Source of the DNA: Spirochaetales bacterium
GTDB lineage: Bacteria > Spirochaetota > Spirochaetia > UBA9216
DNA: 34,933 nt
Assembly (NCBI GenBank): GCA_016839055.1
Contig: JAEKNX010000027.1
Coordinates: forward strand, 1 to 34,933
Reading direction: 5' to 3'
The position numbers were made by a program, and so were the translations under genes. Shown piece by piece: positions 15,922 through 24,037 of the stretch. The notes beneath the pieces were generated by a model. That model saw only the letters and a program-made list of their open reading frames with translations. It searched no databases and was not told the DNA's origin. Every line of letters begins with the position of its first letter. The stretch's first letter is position 1.

Positions 15922-17445
15922 ATGAAAACAGCCGCAGCAGGTTTTGATAATAATAAATACCTTGAGCAGCAGACAGCCGCCATCCTCGAAAGGGTTTCGC
16001 GATTTGAAAATAAACTTTATCTGGAATGCGGTGGAAAACTGATTTTTGATTATCACGCCTCTCGTGTCCTGCCGGGCTTCGATCCGAATGTGAAAATGCG
16101 GGTATTTCAATCATTTAAGGACAAGATTGATGTTATAATCTGCATCTTCGCCGGAGATATAGAAAAGAAAAAAATCCGTGCCGATTTCGGTATTACCTAT
16201 GATACCGATACGCTGAAACTGATCGATGATTATTCGTCCTGGGGGCTGAATGTAGCGGGAGTTGTAATAACCCGCTTCGAAGAGCAGCCGGGAGCTGTTC
16301 AGTTCAAGAACCTCCTTGAGAGACGCGGCATAAGGGTCTATACACATAAGTACACGAAGGGATATCCGACGGATGTCGACCTGATAGTGAGCGATGAAGG
16401 ATACGGAGCCAACGAATACATAGAAACAAGCCGGCCTGTTGTCGTAGTTACCGCACCAGGACCGGGCAGTGGAAAACTTGCTACCTGCCTGTCGCAGTTT
16501 TACCATGATTACCGCCGGGGAATCCGTTCCGGTTACGCCAAGCTTGAGACTTTTCCCATCTGGAACCTGCCGCTGAGCCATCCGGTTAATGTCGCCTATG
16601 AGGCCGCTACCGCCGACCTGGGGGATATCAATCTTATAGATAACTTTCATCTCGAGGAATATGGAGAAACTTCGGTCAATTACAACCGGGATATTGAGGC
16701 CTTCCCAGTACTGAAACGAATAATCGAAAAAATAACCGGTGAGAAATCTTTCTATCAGTCTCCGACCGACATGGGTGTCAACCGCTGCGGTTTCGGGATT
16801 TTCGATGATGAAATTGTTAAAGAGGCGGCAAAACAGGAGATAATTAGAAGGTATTTCAGAGCATCCTGTGACTATATCACCGGAGCGGGGACAAAGCAGA
16901 CAATAGATAAAATAAAGGTGCTGATGGACAACCTCGAACTGCATTCCAAAGACCGAGTAACAGTTCCCGCCGCAAGAGATGCGGTGACAGACGGAGCCTC
17001 ACGCGGAAAAGGCAAGGACGGAATAGTCTCGGGGGCCGCCATTCAGCTGAAAGACGGAACCCTTCTAACCGGTTCAAACTCAGAGCGGATGCACGCGGCC
17101 TCCGCCCTAATCCTGAATGCGTCAAAGCATCTTGCCGGAATGCCTTCAAATATTCATCTGATTCCACAGAGCATTATGAGCTCAGTCCGTTATCTGAAAG
17201 ACAAGGTTCTCGACGGCCGCCGCATCAGCCTCGATCTCGAAGAGGTTCTAATATCTCTTGCCATTTCGGCCGCAAATAATCCGGCGGCTCAGATGGCAAT
17301 GGATAAACTGAAAGAACTCCGGGGCTGTGAGGTTCATCTGACCCATCTGCCTTCCCCTGGTGATGAGGCGGGCCTCAGAAAGCTGGGAATCAACCACACA
17401 AGTGATCCTCAGTTTGCCTCGAGGCATCTTGTAGATGAAGTATAA
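15922..17445 (+). CDS. UPF0371 / DUF1846 family protein
   Basis: The 507-residue protein matches the DUF1846 (UPF0371) family over its full length. Landmarks are the N-terminal LYLECGGKLIFDYHASRVLPGF, a P-loop-like TAPGPGSGK (177-185), NVAYEAATADLGD, FYQSPTDMGVNRCGFGI and a C-terminal segment with GSNSERMHAASALILNA. Family members have known structures, but I know of no established reaction. The P-loop-like segment suggests a nucleotide or phosphate ligand. It appears to be a single-gene unit ending before the convergent rhodanese operon. AGGAG supports the ATG. Confidence 0.85.
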   Translation: MKTAAAGFDNNKYLEQQTAAILERVSRFENKLYLECGGKLIFDYHASRVLPGFDPNVKMRVFQSFKDKIDVIICIFAGDIEKKKIRADFGITYDTDTLKLIDDYSSWGLNVAGVVITRFEEQPGAVQFKNLLERRGIRVYTHKYTKGYPTDVDLIVSDEGYGANEYIETSRPVVVVTAPGPGSGKLATCLSQFYHDYRRGIRSGYAKLETFPIWNLPLSHPVNVAYEAATADLGDINLIDNFHLEEYGETSVNYNRDIEAFPVLKRIIEKITGEKSFYQSPTDMGVNRCGFGIFDDEIVKEAAKQEIIRRYFRASCDYITGAGTKQTIDKIKVLMDNLELHSKDRVTVPAARDAVTDGASRGKGKDGIVSGAAIQLKDGTLLTGSNSERMHAASALILNASKHLAGMPSNIHLIPQSIMSSVRYLKDKVLDGRRISLDLEEVLISLAISAANNPAAQMAMDKLKELRGCEVHLTHLPSPGDEAGLRKLGINHTSDPQFASRHLVDEV

Positions 17446-17490
17446 ATCTGTATAAGGAATCCTCTGGCAGGCTTTGGTATTGCCGGATAA

Positions 17491-17522
17491 ACAAAAAGGG
17501 GCTGATGATAAACATCAGCCCC
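17491..17522 (-). terminator. Intrinsic terminator of the sulfur operon
   Basis: GGGGCTGATG and CATCAGCCCC form a perfect ten-pair stem with a five-base loop. On the minus strand it is followed directly by TTTTTGTTT. It lies 31 bases after the last stop codon of the rhodanese operon. On the plus strand no T-tract follows. Confidence 0.92.
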
Positions 17523-17552
17523 ATAGAACTCAAATAAAACCCAAAGAATGGA

Positions 17553-18479
17553 TTATTTCACTACAGGAAAACCTTCATTTACCCATCCCGAAGCTCCGGT
17601 AACCGATGTTCCCATTCCGCTTTTCATTGATACAGCGTCGTAACCGAGCAGTCTGAGAATTGCTACAGCCTGACCCGCGGTCTGGCCTGAGTAACAGTGA
17701 ACCACGAAGGTTTCATCCTTTGGAAGGCTTGAAAACTTCTCCTGCATTCCCTTACCCCAGGGAATAAGAATGGCGCCTTCAATATGACCGGCATCGTAAG
17801 CGTCCTGCATTCGGATAGAAACAACTGTACCGAGTTCCTCGGCATCAAGCATCTCTTTAACCTTGGACGCGGGCCAGATATTGCTTCCCTTCTCGGGGAT
17901 TACGTTAAAAAAGCCTTCGACTGCGGCCTTGATGTCGGCATCATACTTTACGCCTGAGGCATCGGGAGCCATTGTAGTCTCTTTTGTAATGTAAGCATCA
18001 ACACCTTCGGTCTTCATGATGCCGAGATTGTAACCATATTTAATTGACTCTGCCTGAATGCCGGCAACATTGAGCGCGGCGACTGCCTGACCGGCCGTCT
18101 GTCCAGTGTAACAGTTTACAAAAACGGGTTTGTCATCCGGAAGCCATGCAAGAGCATCGGCAATTGCAGGACCCCATGGAGCGTTTACCGCGCCTCTTAA
18201 ATGACCTTTGACATAGTCGTCGGCCTGTCTGATATCAAGAATCAGGAAATCTTCACCGGCGTCAATCATTTCCATGATCTTATCAGTCGGAATAATTCTG
18301 TTTCCGGGAAAATCAGCAAAATATGCAAGGGCTGCTGCTTCTACAGTATTTACCTTCTCTTCAACAACAACTTTCTCAGCAGCAACCGGAGCTGCAACTT
18401 TTTCGTCTTTAGTACAAGAAACGGCAATAAAACCGAAGACTAAAGCGAAAGACAACATTAAAGCGGTAATTTTCTTCAT
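17553..18479 (-). CDS. Lipoprotein with two rhodanese domains, both with catalytic Cys
   Basis: The 308-residue protein has a signal peptide with lipobox IAVSC (Cys22), an Ala/Val/Glu-rich linker, and two rhodanese domains at about residues 60-160 and 195-308. Each keeps an active-site loop: NCYTGQTA (C123) and HCYSGQTA (C262). The loops are near-copies, as are the preceding motifs (ILDIRQADDYVKGHL and VVSIRMQDAYDAGHI), indicating internal duplication. Rhodaneses carry sulfur as a Cys persulfide. Being lipid-anchored, this one acts outside the cytoplasm. AAGGAG is six bases before this ATG; a TTG one codon earlier is too close to it. It is the last gene of the sulfur operon. Confidence 0.88.
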   Translation of the reverse strand: MKKITALMLSFALVFGFIAVSCTKDEKVAAPVAAEKVVVEEKVNTVEAAALAYFADFPGNRIIPTDKIMEMIDAGEDFLILDIRQADDYVKGHLRGAVNAPWGPAIADALAWLPDDKPVFVNCYTGQTAGQAVAALNVAGIQAESIKYGYNLGIMKTEGVDAYITKETTMAPDASGVKYDADIKAAVEGFFNVIPEKGSNIWPASKVKEMLDAEELGTVVSIRMQDAYDAGHIEGAILIPWGKGMQEKFSSLPKDETFVVHCYSGQTAGQAVAILRLLGYDAVSMKSGMGTSVTGASGWVNEGFPVVK

Positions 18480-18502
18480 CAAAAACTCCTTATTGATTAT
18501 GC

Positions 18503-18520
18503 CATCCTGAACTCAGGATG
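18503..18520 (-). other. Small intercistronic hairpin between rhodanese genes
   Basis: CATCCTGA and TCAGGATG are perfect inverted repeats separated by two bases, so a seven-pair stem with a four-base loop can form. It lies about 15 bases before the Shine-Dalgarno of the downstream rhodanese gene in mRNA sense. Confidence 0.55.
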
Positions 18521-18523
18521 CGT

Positions 18524-18548
18524 GACGCTTCCTATTCTAAGAAGCGTC
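18524..18548 (-). other. Hairpin spanning a stop codon
   Basis: GACGCTTC (18524-18531) and GAAGCGTC (18541-18548) form an eight-pair stem. The loop contains the TAG stop codon (18537-18539) of the upstream rhodanese gene and one arm encodes its last residues. No U-tract follows. Confidence 0.6.
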
Positions 18549-19454
18549 CTGAACTTCTATTCTAACTTCACCGGGCACTTCCGGTACAAATACCGGCAGT
18601 GAATCATCAGCGCTCCATTCAAGCCACGCGCCGTCATAGATCTTTAGATTTCTGTAGCCTGCATTATAGAGCGCGATCCAGCTCTGAGCGGCCCGGATTG
18701 AGCTCTTGCAGAACATAACAACGGTATCTTCCGGCATTATGTTCTTATCCTTGTAGAGGATTCTAATCTGCTGCACGGGTTTATATGTAAAATCTGAGAA
18801 ATCATTATTCAAATACTCAACATGTACAGCTCCGGGAATTGTTCCGGCATTGTACTCTTCATCTGATCTGACATCGATAATTACGCAGTTCTCAAGCGGA
18901 TTATCCAGCAGCTTGAGAACTTCTTCCTTATCAATTATCATCGATGAGTCAAGATTTCCGGGCTTGTAGACTACTGTCTTAGCAGAAGCCTTTCCCTTAA
19001 TAATTTTCACACCTTCAGCCTTCAAGGCCGAAAGGCCGCCTGAGACTACCTTAATCTGACCCTTATGGCCGTAGATCATGAATGTCCACGCAAGCCTGCC
19101 TGAATCCATATTATTGTTATCATCATAGATGATTATGTCTGATTCAGCGGTAATCCCCGCCATACCGGCGGCAGCGGATATACTTTCAGGCGAGGCAAGC
19201 ATATTCGCAACCTGCTTCTTTACGGTTATCTGGGCCCTCTCGATGTTAACAGCGGCTTCCACGTGTTCTTTTTCGAAGGACGTAGATTTCTGGGCATCAA
19301 CAAGAATCCAAGAACCAGTGGCGGCAAGTTCTGCCGCGTCATCTGCATTAATTATCAGCATACCGGACTCTGCGTAATCCCCATTCCCGCAGGATAAGAG
19401 AAGTACAACGGATATCATGATGATCAGAGCATCGGATAATAGTCTTTTCTTCAT
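18537..19454 (-). CDS. Lipoprotein tandem rhodanese sulfurtransferase (one active domain)
   Basis: The 305-residue protein has lipobox VVLLLSC (Cys22) and two rhodanese-like domains in the SseA/TST arrangement. The N-terminal domain has no catalytic Cys (IIYDDNNNMDSGRLAW), as usual for the structural half. The C-terminal domain carries C249 in FCKSSIRAA. Thiosulfate or mercaptopyruvate sulfurtransferases normally have CGSGVTA-like loops, so specificity may differ. The protein should be anchored outside the cytoplasm. The ATG at 19454 has AAGGGG eight bases upstream and places the basic start MKKR before the helix. A TTG eight codons earlier is possible but would overlap the preceding gene. 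Spacing to the reductase gene is 16 bases. Confidence 0.87.
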   Translation of the reverse strand: MKKRLLSDALIIMISVVLLLSCGNGDYAESGMLIINADDAAELAATGSWILVDAQKSTSFEKEHVEAAVNIERAQITVKKQVANMLASPESISAAAGMAGITAESDIIIYDDNNNMDSGRLAWTFMIYGHKGQIKVVSGGLSALKAEGVKIIKGKASAKTVVYKPGNLDSSMIIDKEEVLKLLDNPLENCVIIDVRSDEEYNAGTIPGAVHVEYLNNDFSDFTYKPVQQIRILYKDKNIMPEDTVVMFCKSSIRAAQSWIALYNAGYRNLKIYDGAWLEWSADDSLPVFVPEVPGEVRIEVQDAS

Positions 19455-19470
19455 TCCAGCTTCCCCTTTA

Positions 19471-20694
19471 TTAAGCAAGTATTGATTTCACTTCTTCCGG
19501 ATCAAAATTCTCACCGAGGATCTTGACTATTTTCCCGCCCTTGACAATTGCTAGGCGCGGAACTTCATCAATTTCCATTCGGTCGGAGAGTCCCCTTGAT
19601 TTATAGATATCAACCCTGGTAACGCAATGGTTTTTCTGCATTTCTTTCTCAAGTTTCTCAACCTCGGCAAGGCAGTCTCTACAGCCGGCCTCAGATGCAT
19701 CATAAACAAAAACAACTCCATCTTTACCGAGAATCTGACTCTTATACGTCTCTTCCTCAGCGATGAACTTTTCGGCTGCGTAACCGGCAATGGCACCATC
19801 GCCTACCGCGGTAGCTACCTGCTTCAGAAATTTATCGGTGACATCGCCTACCGCATAGACACCGCTGACATTTGTTTCCATGTTTTCATTTACAAGAACA
19901 TAACCCTTGTCAGTCATATTAAGCTTATCGTTAAAAATCTCGGTATTCGGAAGATATCCAATGAACTCAAAACAGGTAGGAACCTTGATATTAACTTCTT
20001 CCTTGGTCCTGAGGTTCTCAAGAACAACATTTTCAAGGTGTTCTCCGCCTTCAAACCGTTTTACAACAGTATTCCAGACAAATTCCATCTTGGGATTGGC
20101 AAGAGCCTCGGCCTTTGCAATCTCATTACAATCCATCTTGCCTTCATCATGAATAACGGAAACGATAACCTTATTAGCAAACTTAGTAAGAAACATTCCC
20201 TCTTCAATCGCGGCATCGCCTGAACCGATAATAAGAACATCTTTGCCACTATTAGAGGCAGCATCACAGGTTGCGCAGAATGAAATTCCCTTGTCAAAGA
20301 GAAATGTTTCTTCATTCTCGGCTCCTGTAACTCGGGGCCGACCGCCGGAGGCGACAATTACAACCTTTGACTTGTAGATGTTCCTGAAAGTCTCGACAAT
20401 CTTTACCTCACCCGAAAAATCTACAGATTTAACATCTGTACCCTTGAACTTAACACCAAACTTCTTCGCCTGCTTCTCGAACAGATTCATTAAACCCAGA
20501 CCTGTTGTCCCTTCGGGGAATCCGGGATAATTCTCTATTTCATTAGTGTATGTAGCAAGGCCGCCGACGAGCGATTTTTCAATAAGGAGGGTCTTGAGTC
20601 TTGCCCTCCCGCTATAAATGCCGGCAGTAAGACCGCCGGCTCCTCCGCCGATGATGACTACGTCATACTCTTCTATCTTTTTCTCTCTTTCCAT
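19471..20694 (-). CDS. Thioredoxin reductase fused to a C-terminal thioredoxin-like domain
   Basis: The 407-residue protein has a TrxB-type flavoprotein at residues 1-315, with the FAD motif GGGAGGLTAGIYSGRA, redox pair C140-ATC143, NADPH motif IIGSGDAA and the second FAD motif VYAVGDVTD. After a short linker there is a thioredoxin-like fold at about 322-407, with C338-RDC341 and the cis-Pro region DEVPRLAIVKGGK. The fusion should move electrons from NADPH through FAD and Cys140/143 to CRDC and then to a disulfide or persulfide substrate. Context suggests the TusA-like carrier, thiosulfate or glutathione-type persulfides. GGAG is five bases before the ATG. The fusion does not look like a sequencing artefact because the frame is continuous. 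Confidence 0.9.
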   Translation of the reverse strand: MEREKKIEEYDVVIIGGGAGGLTAGIYSGRARLKTLLIEKSLVGGLATYTNEIENYPGFPEGTTGLGLMNLFEKQAKKFGVKFKGTDVKSVDFSGEVKIVETFRNIYKSKVVIVASGGRPRVTGAENEETFLFDKGISFCATCDAASNSGKDVLIIGSGDAAIEEGMFLTKFANKVIVSVIHDEGKMDCNEIAKAEALANPKMEFVWNTVVKRFEGGEHLENVVLENLRTKEEVNIKVPTCFEFIGYLPNTEIFNDKLNMTDKGYVLVNENMETNVSGVYAVGDVTDKFLKQVATAVGDGAIAGYAAEKFIAEEETYKSQILGKDGVVFVYDASEAGCRDCLAEVEKLEKEMQKNHCVTRVDIYKSRGLSDRMEIDEVPRLAIVKGGKIVKILGENFDPEEVKSILA

Positions 20695-20762
20695 TATTAC
20701 TCCAATTTATCCAAACAATGCCGGATTCACACCAGAGATCTACTCACGCCGTGAAAAGGCCG

Positions 20763-20781
20763 GAGCAATTTCCGATTGCTC
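20763..20781 (-). other. Intercistronic hairpin in the sulfur operon
   Basis: GAGCAAT and ATTGCTC form a perfect seven-pair stem with a five-base loop in the 106-base spacer between the second YeeE half and the reductase gene. No T-tract follows on the minus strand. Confidence 0.55.
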
Positions 20782-20800
20782 TGCAATGCCCGATGGCTCC

Positions 20801-21334
20801 CTACATAAAAAACTTTACAAGTAGTTTACTTCCAACATAAGCGCCGGCAAACAAGAAGATAGCGTAGACCCATCCGGAAACCGAAAAGGAAGAGATCCCG
20901 CTGAAAAGCGCGCCAATGTTACATCCGAAACCGATTCTGGCGCCATAACCCATTGCAAGTCCGCCAAGGACTGCAGCAGCTATCTGTCTCCAGGATTTAA
21001 TCTTCTTGATCTTGAACTGTGACGCCATCAGAGTCGCAAAAAGCGCGCCAAGGATGATTCCTACATTTCTCATGCTTCCGGTATCTGACAAAAATCCGCC
21101 CTCAAGCGTCCTCTGGGCGCCAACGGACGCAAAGTAGTACCATTTATCTACAGTCCCGCCGACTGCCTCATAAAGCCAGGCTCCCCAGTTTGCGAGCACA
21201 CCAGAGACTCCCCATGGACTTCCGGTTGACGCCAGAGTAAAAACCTGAAATGCGGACAGAAGAACAGCGCCGGTTATGTAAGGCCAGGCGTCCTTGAACC
21301 ACATTTTATAGAATTCGTTATCCTTCAAAGCCAT
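20801..21334 (-). CDS. YeeE/YedE (TsuA-like) transporter, second half
   Basis: The 177-residue membrane protein has about four transmembrane helices and the YeeE hallmark GYGARIGFGCNIGALFSGIS, which carries a conserved Cys. TsuA/YeeE transporters conduct thiosulfate, using conserved cysteines from both halves of a pseudo-twofold molecule. Here the halves are separate genes, and this one supplies the C-terminal repeat. An unusual soluble loop (residues 40-70, WYYFASVGAQRTLEGGF nearby) precedes the repeat. The start lies two bases after the TusA-like stop codon, so translation is probably coupled. Substrate from family knowledge, split nature from sequence. Confidence 0.85.
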   Translation of the reverse strand: MALKDNEFYKMWFKDAWPYITGAVLLSAFQVFTLASTGSPWGVSGVLANWGAWLYEAVGGTVDKWYYFASVGAQRTLEGGFLSDTGSMRNVGIILGALFATLMASQFKIKKIKSWRQIAAAVLGGLAMGYGARIGFGCNIGALFSGISSFSVSGWVYAIFLFAGAYVGSKLLVKFFM

Positions 21335-21336
21335 GA

Positions 21337-21564
21337 TTATTTCACTTTCTCAATCACACATTCCCATTCACCGTCATCAACTTCTTCAATTTCGACGTTG
21401 TGACCCTCTTTTCTTGCCCACTCAGGAACATTCTTCATTGCACAGCTGTGGTCGATAAGCACGATAAGAAGATCTCCTATCTCAAGTTCCGCAAGTTTCT
21501 TTTCTGCCTTTACCAGAGGTATCGGACAAGCTTCTCCTAAACAATCAAGTTCATATTCTGCCAT
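21337..21564 (-). CDS. TusA/SirA-like sulfur carrier (TsuB/YeeD type)
   Basis: The 75-residue protein is a TusA-family two-layer sandwich with the sulfur-carrier motif C13-PIPLVKAEKKL. A second Cys in DHSCAMKNVPEWA is characteristic of the YeeD/TsuB branch that partners YeeE/TsuA. It should accept sulfur from transported thiosulfate at the cytoplasmic face and pass it on. Two in-frame ATG codons are present; the second (21564) has GGGAG at proper distance, whereas the first abuts it, so the second is chosen. The gene lies between the two YeeE halves. Confidence 0.9.
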   Translation of the reverse strand: MAEYELDCLGEACPIPLVKAEKKLAELEIGDLLIVLIDHSCAMKNVPEWARKEGHNVEIEEVDDGEWECVIEKVK

Positions 21565-21598
21565 ATTCATTCTCCCGTTTATTTAAGTATTATCATGC

Positions 21599-22294
21599 CT
21601 AAGCATTTTTTTCTTTTTTTCTATTCTCCCATTTGTGTGCCGCAACAAACAAACAGGCAATGATCAGCAACTGAACAACAAGCGCCCCAGCCCATCCGAA
21701 AACATCGGGCATGAAAACAGCTTTTCCGTTGCTGATTACGTTCAGTTTCCACCATCCAAAATCATGAGCGCCCCAGAGGGATCCAATAATGAAGAACAAG
21801 AGTGAAATAATCTGCATTGTGAATCCTTCACCAACTCTCATCAGTGTACCCGACGCACATCCGCCGGCTATTACCATCCCTATCCCAAAGATGAAGGCAC
21901 CGATTACAGTCGCGAAACTTACAGGAACGACATAGGATTGCCCCGGAATAGGCAGACCCTGCTGAGACGCGCCGTATTTAATAGCCCAGAATCCTAAGGA
22001 TGTCAGGGCAAAGGCTACAAGAACTGCCCTAGTGACGGTTGTACTGCCCGTCAGAGACGGATCTCTCATACTCGCTGTAAAACAAAACCTTGATTTCTGA
22101 AGGATGAAGCCGAAAGCCATTCCGGTAAACCAGAAAAGCCCGAGTTTCGGGTCCTTCAGAGCAAGAAGAATTCCAAGAATAATAATCACTATTCCCGCAG
22201 CTATTCCTATTGGAAGCTGACTCTTCTTCTTTTTTCGTGTTCTGCTTGAGCGTCTTATGCTTCCTGATGTCCCGGAAGTAGAAGCTTCACTCAT
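21599..22294 (-). CDS. YeeE/YedE (TsuA-like) transporter, first half
   Basis: The 231-residue membrane protein has about six helices. Family motifs are LQKSRFCFTASMRD and VIAGGCASGTLMRVGEGF, each with a conserved cysteine expected to line the thiosulfate path. The first 27 residues are unusual: a Ser/Thr-rich stretch followed by RTRKKKK, probably a cytoplasmic basic tail. It is the first gene of the sulfur operon, with a very good Shine-Dalgarno (AAGGAGG, six bases before ATG). Together with the second half it should form a complete TsuA-like channel. Confidence 0.88.
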   Translation of the reverse strand: MSEASTSGTSGSIRRSSRTRKKKKSQLPIGIAAGIVIIILGILLALKDPKLGLFWFTGMAFGFILQKSRFCFTASMRDPSLTGSTTVTRAVLVAFALTSLGFWAIKYGASQQGLPIPGQSYVVPVSFATVIGAFIFGIGMVIAGGCASGTLMRVGEGFTMQIISLLFFIIGSLWGAHDFGWWKLNVISNGKAVFMPDVFGWAGALVVQLLIIACLFVAAHKWENRKKEKNA

Positions 22295-22397
22295 TAAAAA
22301 CCTCCTTGCTGAAATTCAATTTCATTCAGATTATCATCGAATTAGGCAAATCTAACTATCTTTATATTACCTTATTCGTATAATCACTCTTTAATAC

Positions 22398-22426
22398 ATT
22401 ATAAGCTAGTTATATTCAGTTTACAA
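22398..22426 (-). promoter_or_regulatory. Promoter of the sulfur operon
   Basis: On the minus strand TTGTAA (22426-22421), 17 bases, and a perfect TATAAT (22403-22398). The predicted leader is about 97 bases, long enough for regulation, but no riboswitch-like fold is recognised in it. Confidence 0.6.
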
Positions 22427-22461
22427 TATAAAGCTTTTAAATTATCGATAAAATAAGTTGC

Positions 22462-22491
22462 TTGACACGAATAGATGTGCACAATTATATT
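22462..22491 (+). promoter_or_regulatory. Promoter of the GT39-like gene, apparently leaderless
   Basis: Perfect TTGACA (22462-22467), 18 bases, TATATT (22486-22491). The -10 box ends eight bases before the ATG at 22499, and no Shine-Dalgarno is present, so the start codon should be at or next to the 5' end of the mRNA. Confidence 0.6.
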
Positions 22492-22498
22492 AATATAA

Positions 22499-24037
22499 AT
22501 GAAAAAACGCACTTTTCATCCGAGTACTTTAGTAATTTTTATCTTTATCTGGACAATAATAAACCTGCTCTTCCTGTCAGTCTTTCCGTTCATGCATACT
22601 GATGAAGCATGGCTTGCCGGACTCAGCAGGACCATGATGCTCGAAAAAAATCCGGGTGTGACCGAAACTTTCTTTGATATCAGCCGAAGAGCACCTCATG
22701 CAATAAAACTACTATACCATCTACTTCAGATAATTTTCATCAAGACAGCCGGTTACAGCCTCTTCAGTGTCCGTCTTCTTTCTCTTTTTGGAGGAGCCTC
22801 CGCCCTGCTGACCTTCGGAGGACTTCTAAAAAAATTGTCATTACCGCCGCTCGGCGGAACCATCCTGCTCTCGCTCGAGGTTCAGTTCTTATACGCATCT
22901 CACTTCGGGCGTCAGGAAATACTCATACTCCTTCTCATGCTCATCTCGCTCAATGCTCTTTATATGAAAAAGTATCAGGGCCTAATCCGCGGACTCCTCT
23001 GCGGACTGCCAATTGCCCTGGCCGTCGGTTTTCACCCGAACGCCTTCATAGCGGCCTGGCCTTCCGGGCTGCTGCTTGCAGGGTTAATAATCCGAAAAAA
23101 AAGGCGGCTCTCCGAGGGACTCGGCTTCATTCTGACCGCCTCCGCGGGAGCCGGAGTTTTCATCCTGCTGAGTTTTCTTTTTAACCGGGCCTTTGCAGCT
23201 GATTACACCTCATTCGGCTCGAAGGTCGGGGCTCTAAATCCCCTGGATGTAAAACTCCTCGGCTTTGATGATTTCTACAGAAAGCTCTTTCTCAGAATAA
23301 GCGGAACCTACTACACCCCGAATATAATCCCACTTTTTATAGCGGCGGCTGCGGGGACAGTCTGCTCCGCCTTGCTTTCAATAAGAAGCAAGACCATTCC
23401 GAAGACTATGATTTTTGCGCTTACGGGAATTGCCGCCGTTAACGCGGGGATCATCCTCATTGGCAAATACAGCGCGCCGTCGGTTGTCTTTCTCACTCCT
23501 TTCATGGTGATCCTCATCTGCGGCGGTATCGAGAGGACTGGCAGGATGCATAGAAGAGCTCTCTATGCTGCCGCTGCGTCCGTCCTGCTGCTGAACTCCA
23601 GCCTGATGATAGCAGAAGAGCTCCGCGGCGGCCGCGAGACTCACGCGCAGTACACCGAAAAAATAGCAGAGGCAATTCCGCGAAACGCGATGACCCTCGG
23701 CGGGCTCACAGCGGGCTTCTATTTTGAAGATGGAAAGCTGCTGGACTGGCGGAACCTTGCACTGCTAAATGAGGCGGGAGTCACCCTTGAGGAGTATATC
23801 GGGGGAAATGATATTGAATATATTATTTATTCCGATGAGATAGACTACATCTATAAAAACCGTCCGGTATGGAACATTCTATATGGAAATCCGGTTGTAT
23901 ATTATGAGCCGCTTCAAGTTTTCCTCGAAGAAAAATGCAGGCTAATCTCGGAATTTCCGAGCCCCGGCTACGGCACCAGGCTTGTTATGCATAGATTTAA
24001 AAAAAACTGGAAAGTCAGGATCTACCGGCTGAAATAA
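22499..24037 (+). CDS. GT39/ArnT-like membrane glycosyltransferase
   Basis: The 512-residue protein has about ten transmembrane helices followed by a soluble C-terminal region from about residue 385. The first external loop carries HTDEAWLAGLSR (D35-E36), the acidic motif of GT-C enzymes such as ArnT and protein mannosyltransferases that bind a polyprenyl-phosphate sugar. FGRQEILILLLMLISL and FHPNAF fit the family. It should transfer a sugar from a lipid carrier to a lipid, glycan or protein on the outer face of the inner membrane. It converges on, and overlaps by 23 bases, the last gene of the operon that encodes a matching GT2 and flippase-like pair. No Shine-Dalgarno. Confidence 0.8.
   Translation: MKKRTFHPSTLVIFIFIWTIINLLFLSVFPFMHTDEAWLAGLSRTMMLEKNPGVTETFFDISRRAPHAIKLLYHLLQIIFIKTAGYSLFSVRLLSLFGGASALLTFGGLLKKLSLPPLGGTILLSLEVQFLYASHFGRQEILILLLMLISLNALYMKKYQGLIRGLLCGLPIALAVGFHPNAFIAAWPSGLLLAGLIIRKKRRLSEGLGFILTASAGAGVFILLSFLFNRAFAADYTSFGSKVGALNPLDVKLLGFDDFYRKLFLRISGTYYTPNIIPLFIAAAAGTVCSALLSIRSKTIPKTMIFALTGIAAVNAGIILIGKYSAPSVVFLTPFMVILICGGIERTGRMHRRALYAAAASVLLLNSSLMIAEELRGGRETHAQYTEKIAEAIPRNAMTLGGLTAGFYFEDGKLLDWRNLALLNEAGVTLEEYIGGNDIEYIIYSDEIDYIYKNRPVWNILYGNPVVYYEPLQVFLEEKCRLISEFPSPGYGTRLVMHRFKKNWKVRIYRLK

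Noticed and set aside
16111-16944. 277-codon minus-strand frame inside the UPF0371 gene
   Set aside because: It is antisense to a gene matched over its full length; its composition is that of a shadow frame.
19627-20223. Long plus-strand open frame of 198 codons opposite the thioredoxin reductase gene
   Set aside because: It lies fully inside a well-recognised gene on the other strand and its translation has no family resemblance or credible start signal.
22295-22391. Riboswitch in the leader of the sulfur operon
   Set aside because: The leader is about 97 bases and A/T rich, but no conserved riboswitch core or strong nested stems could be recognised.
24015-24037. 23-base convergent overlap of GT39-like and ATPase genes as a sign of mis-annotation
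   Set aside because: Both frames are intact to their C-termini and short convergent overlaps are common in compact genomes.
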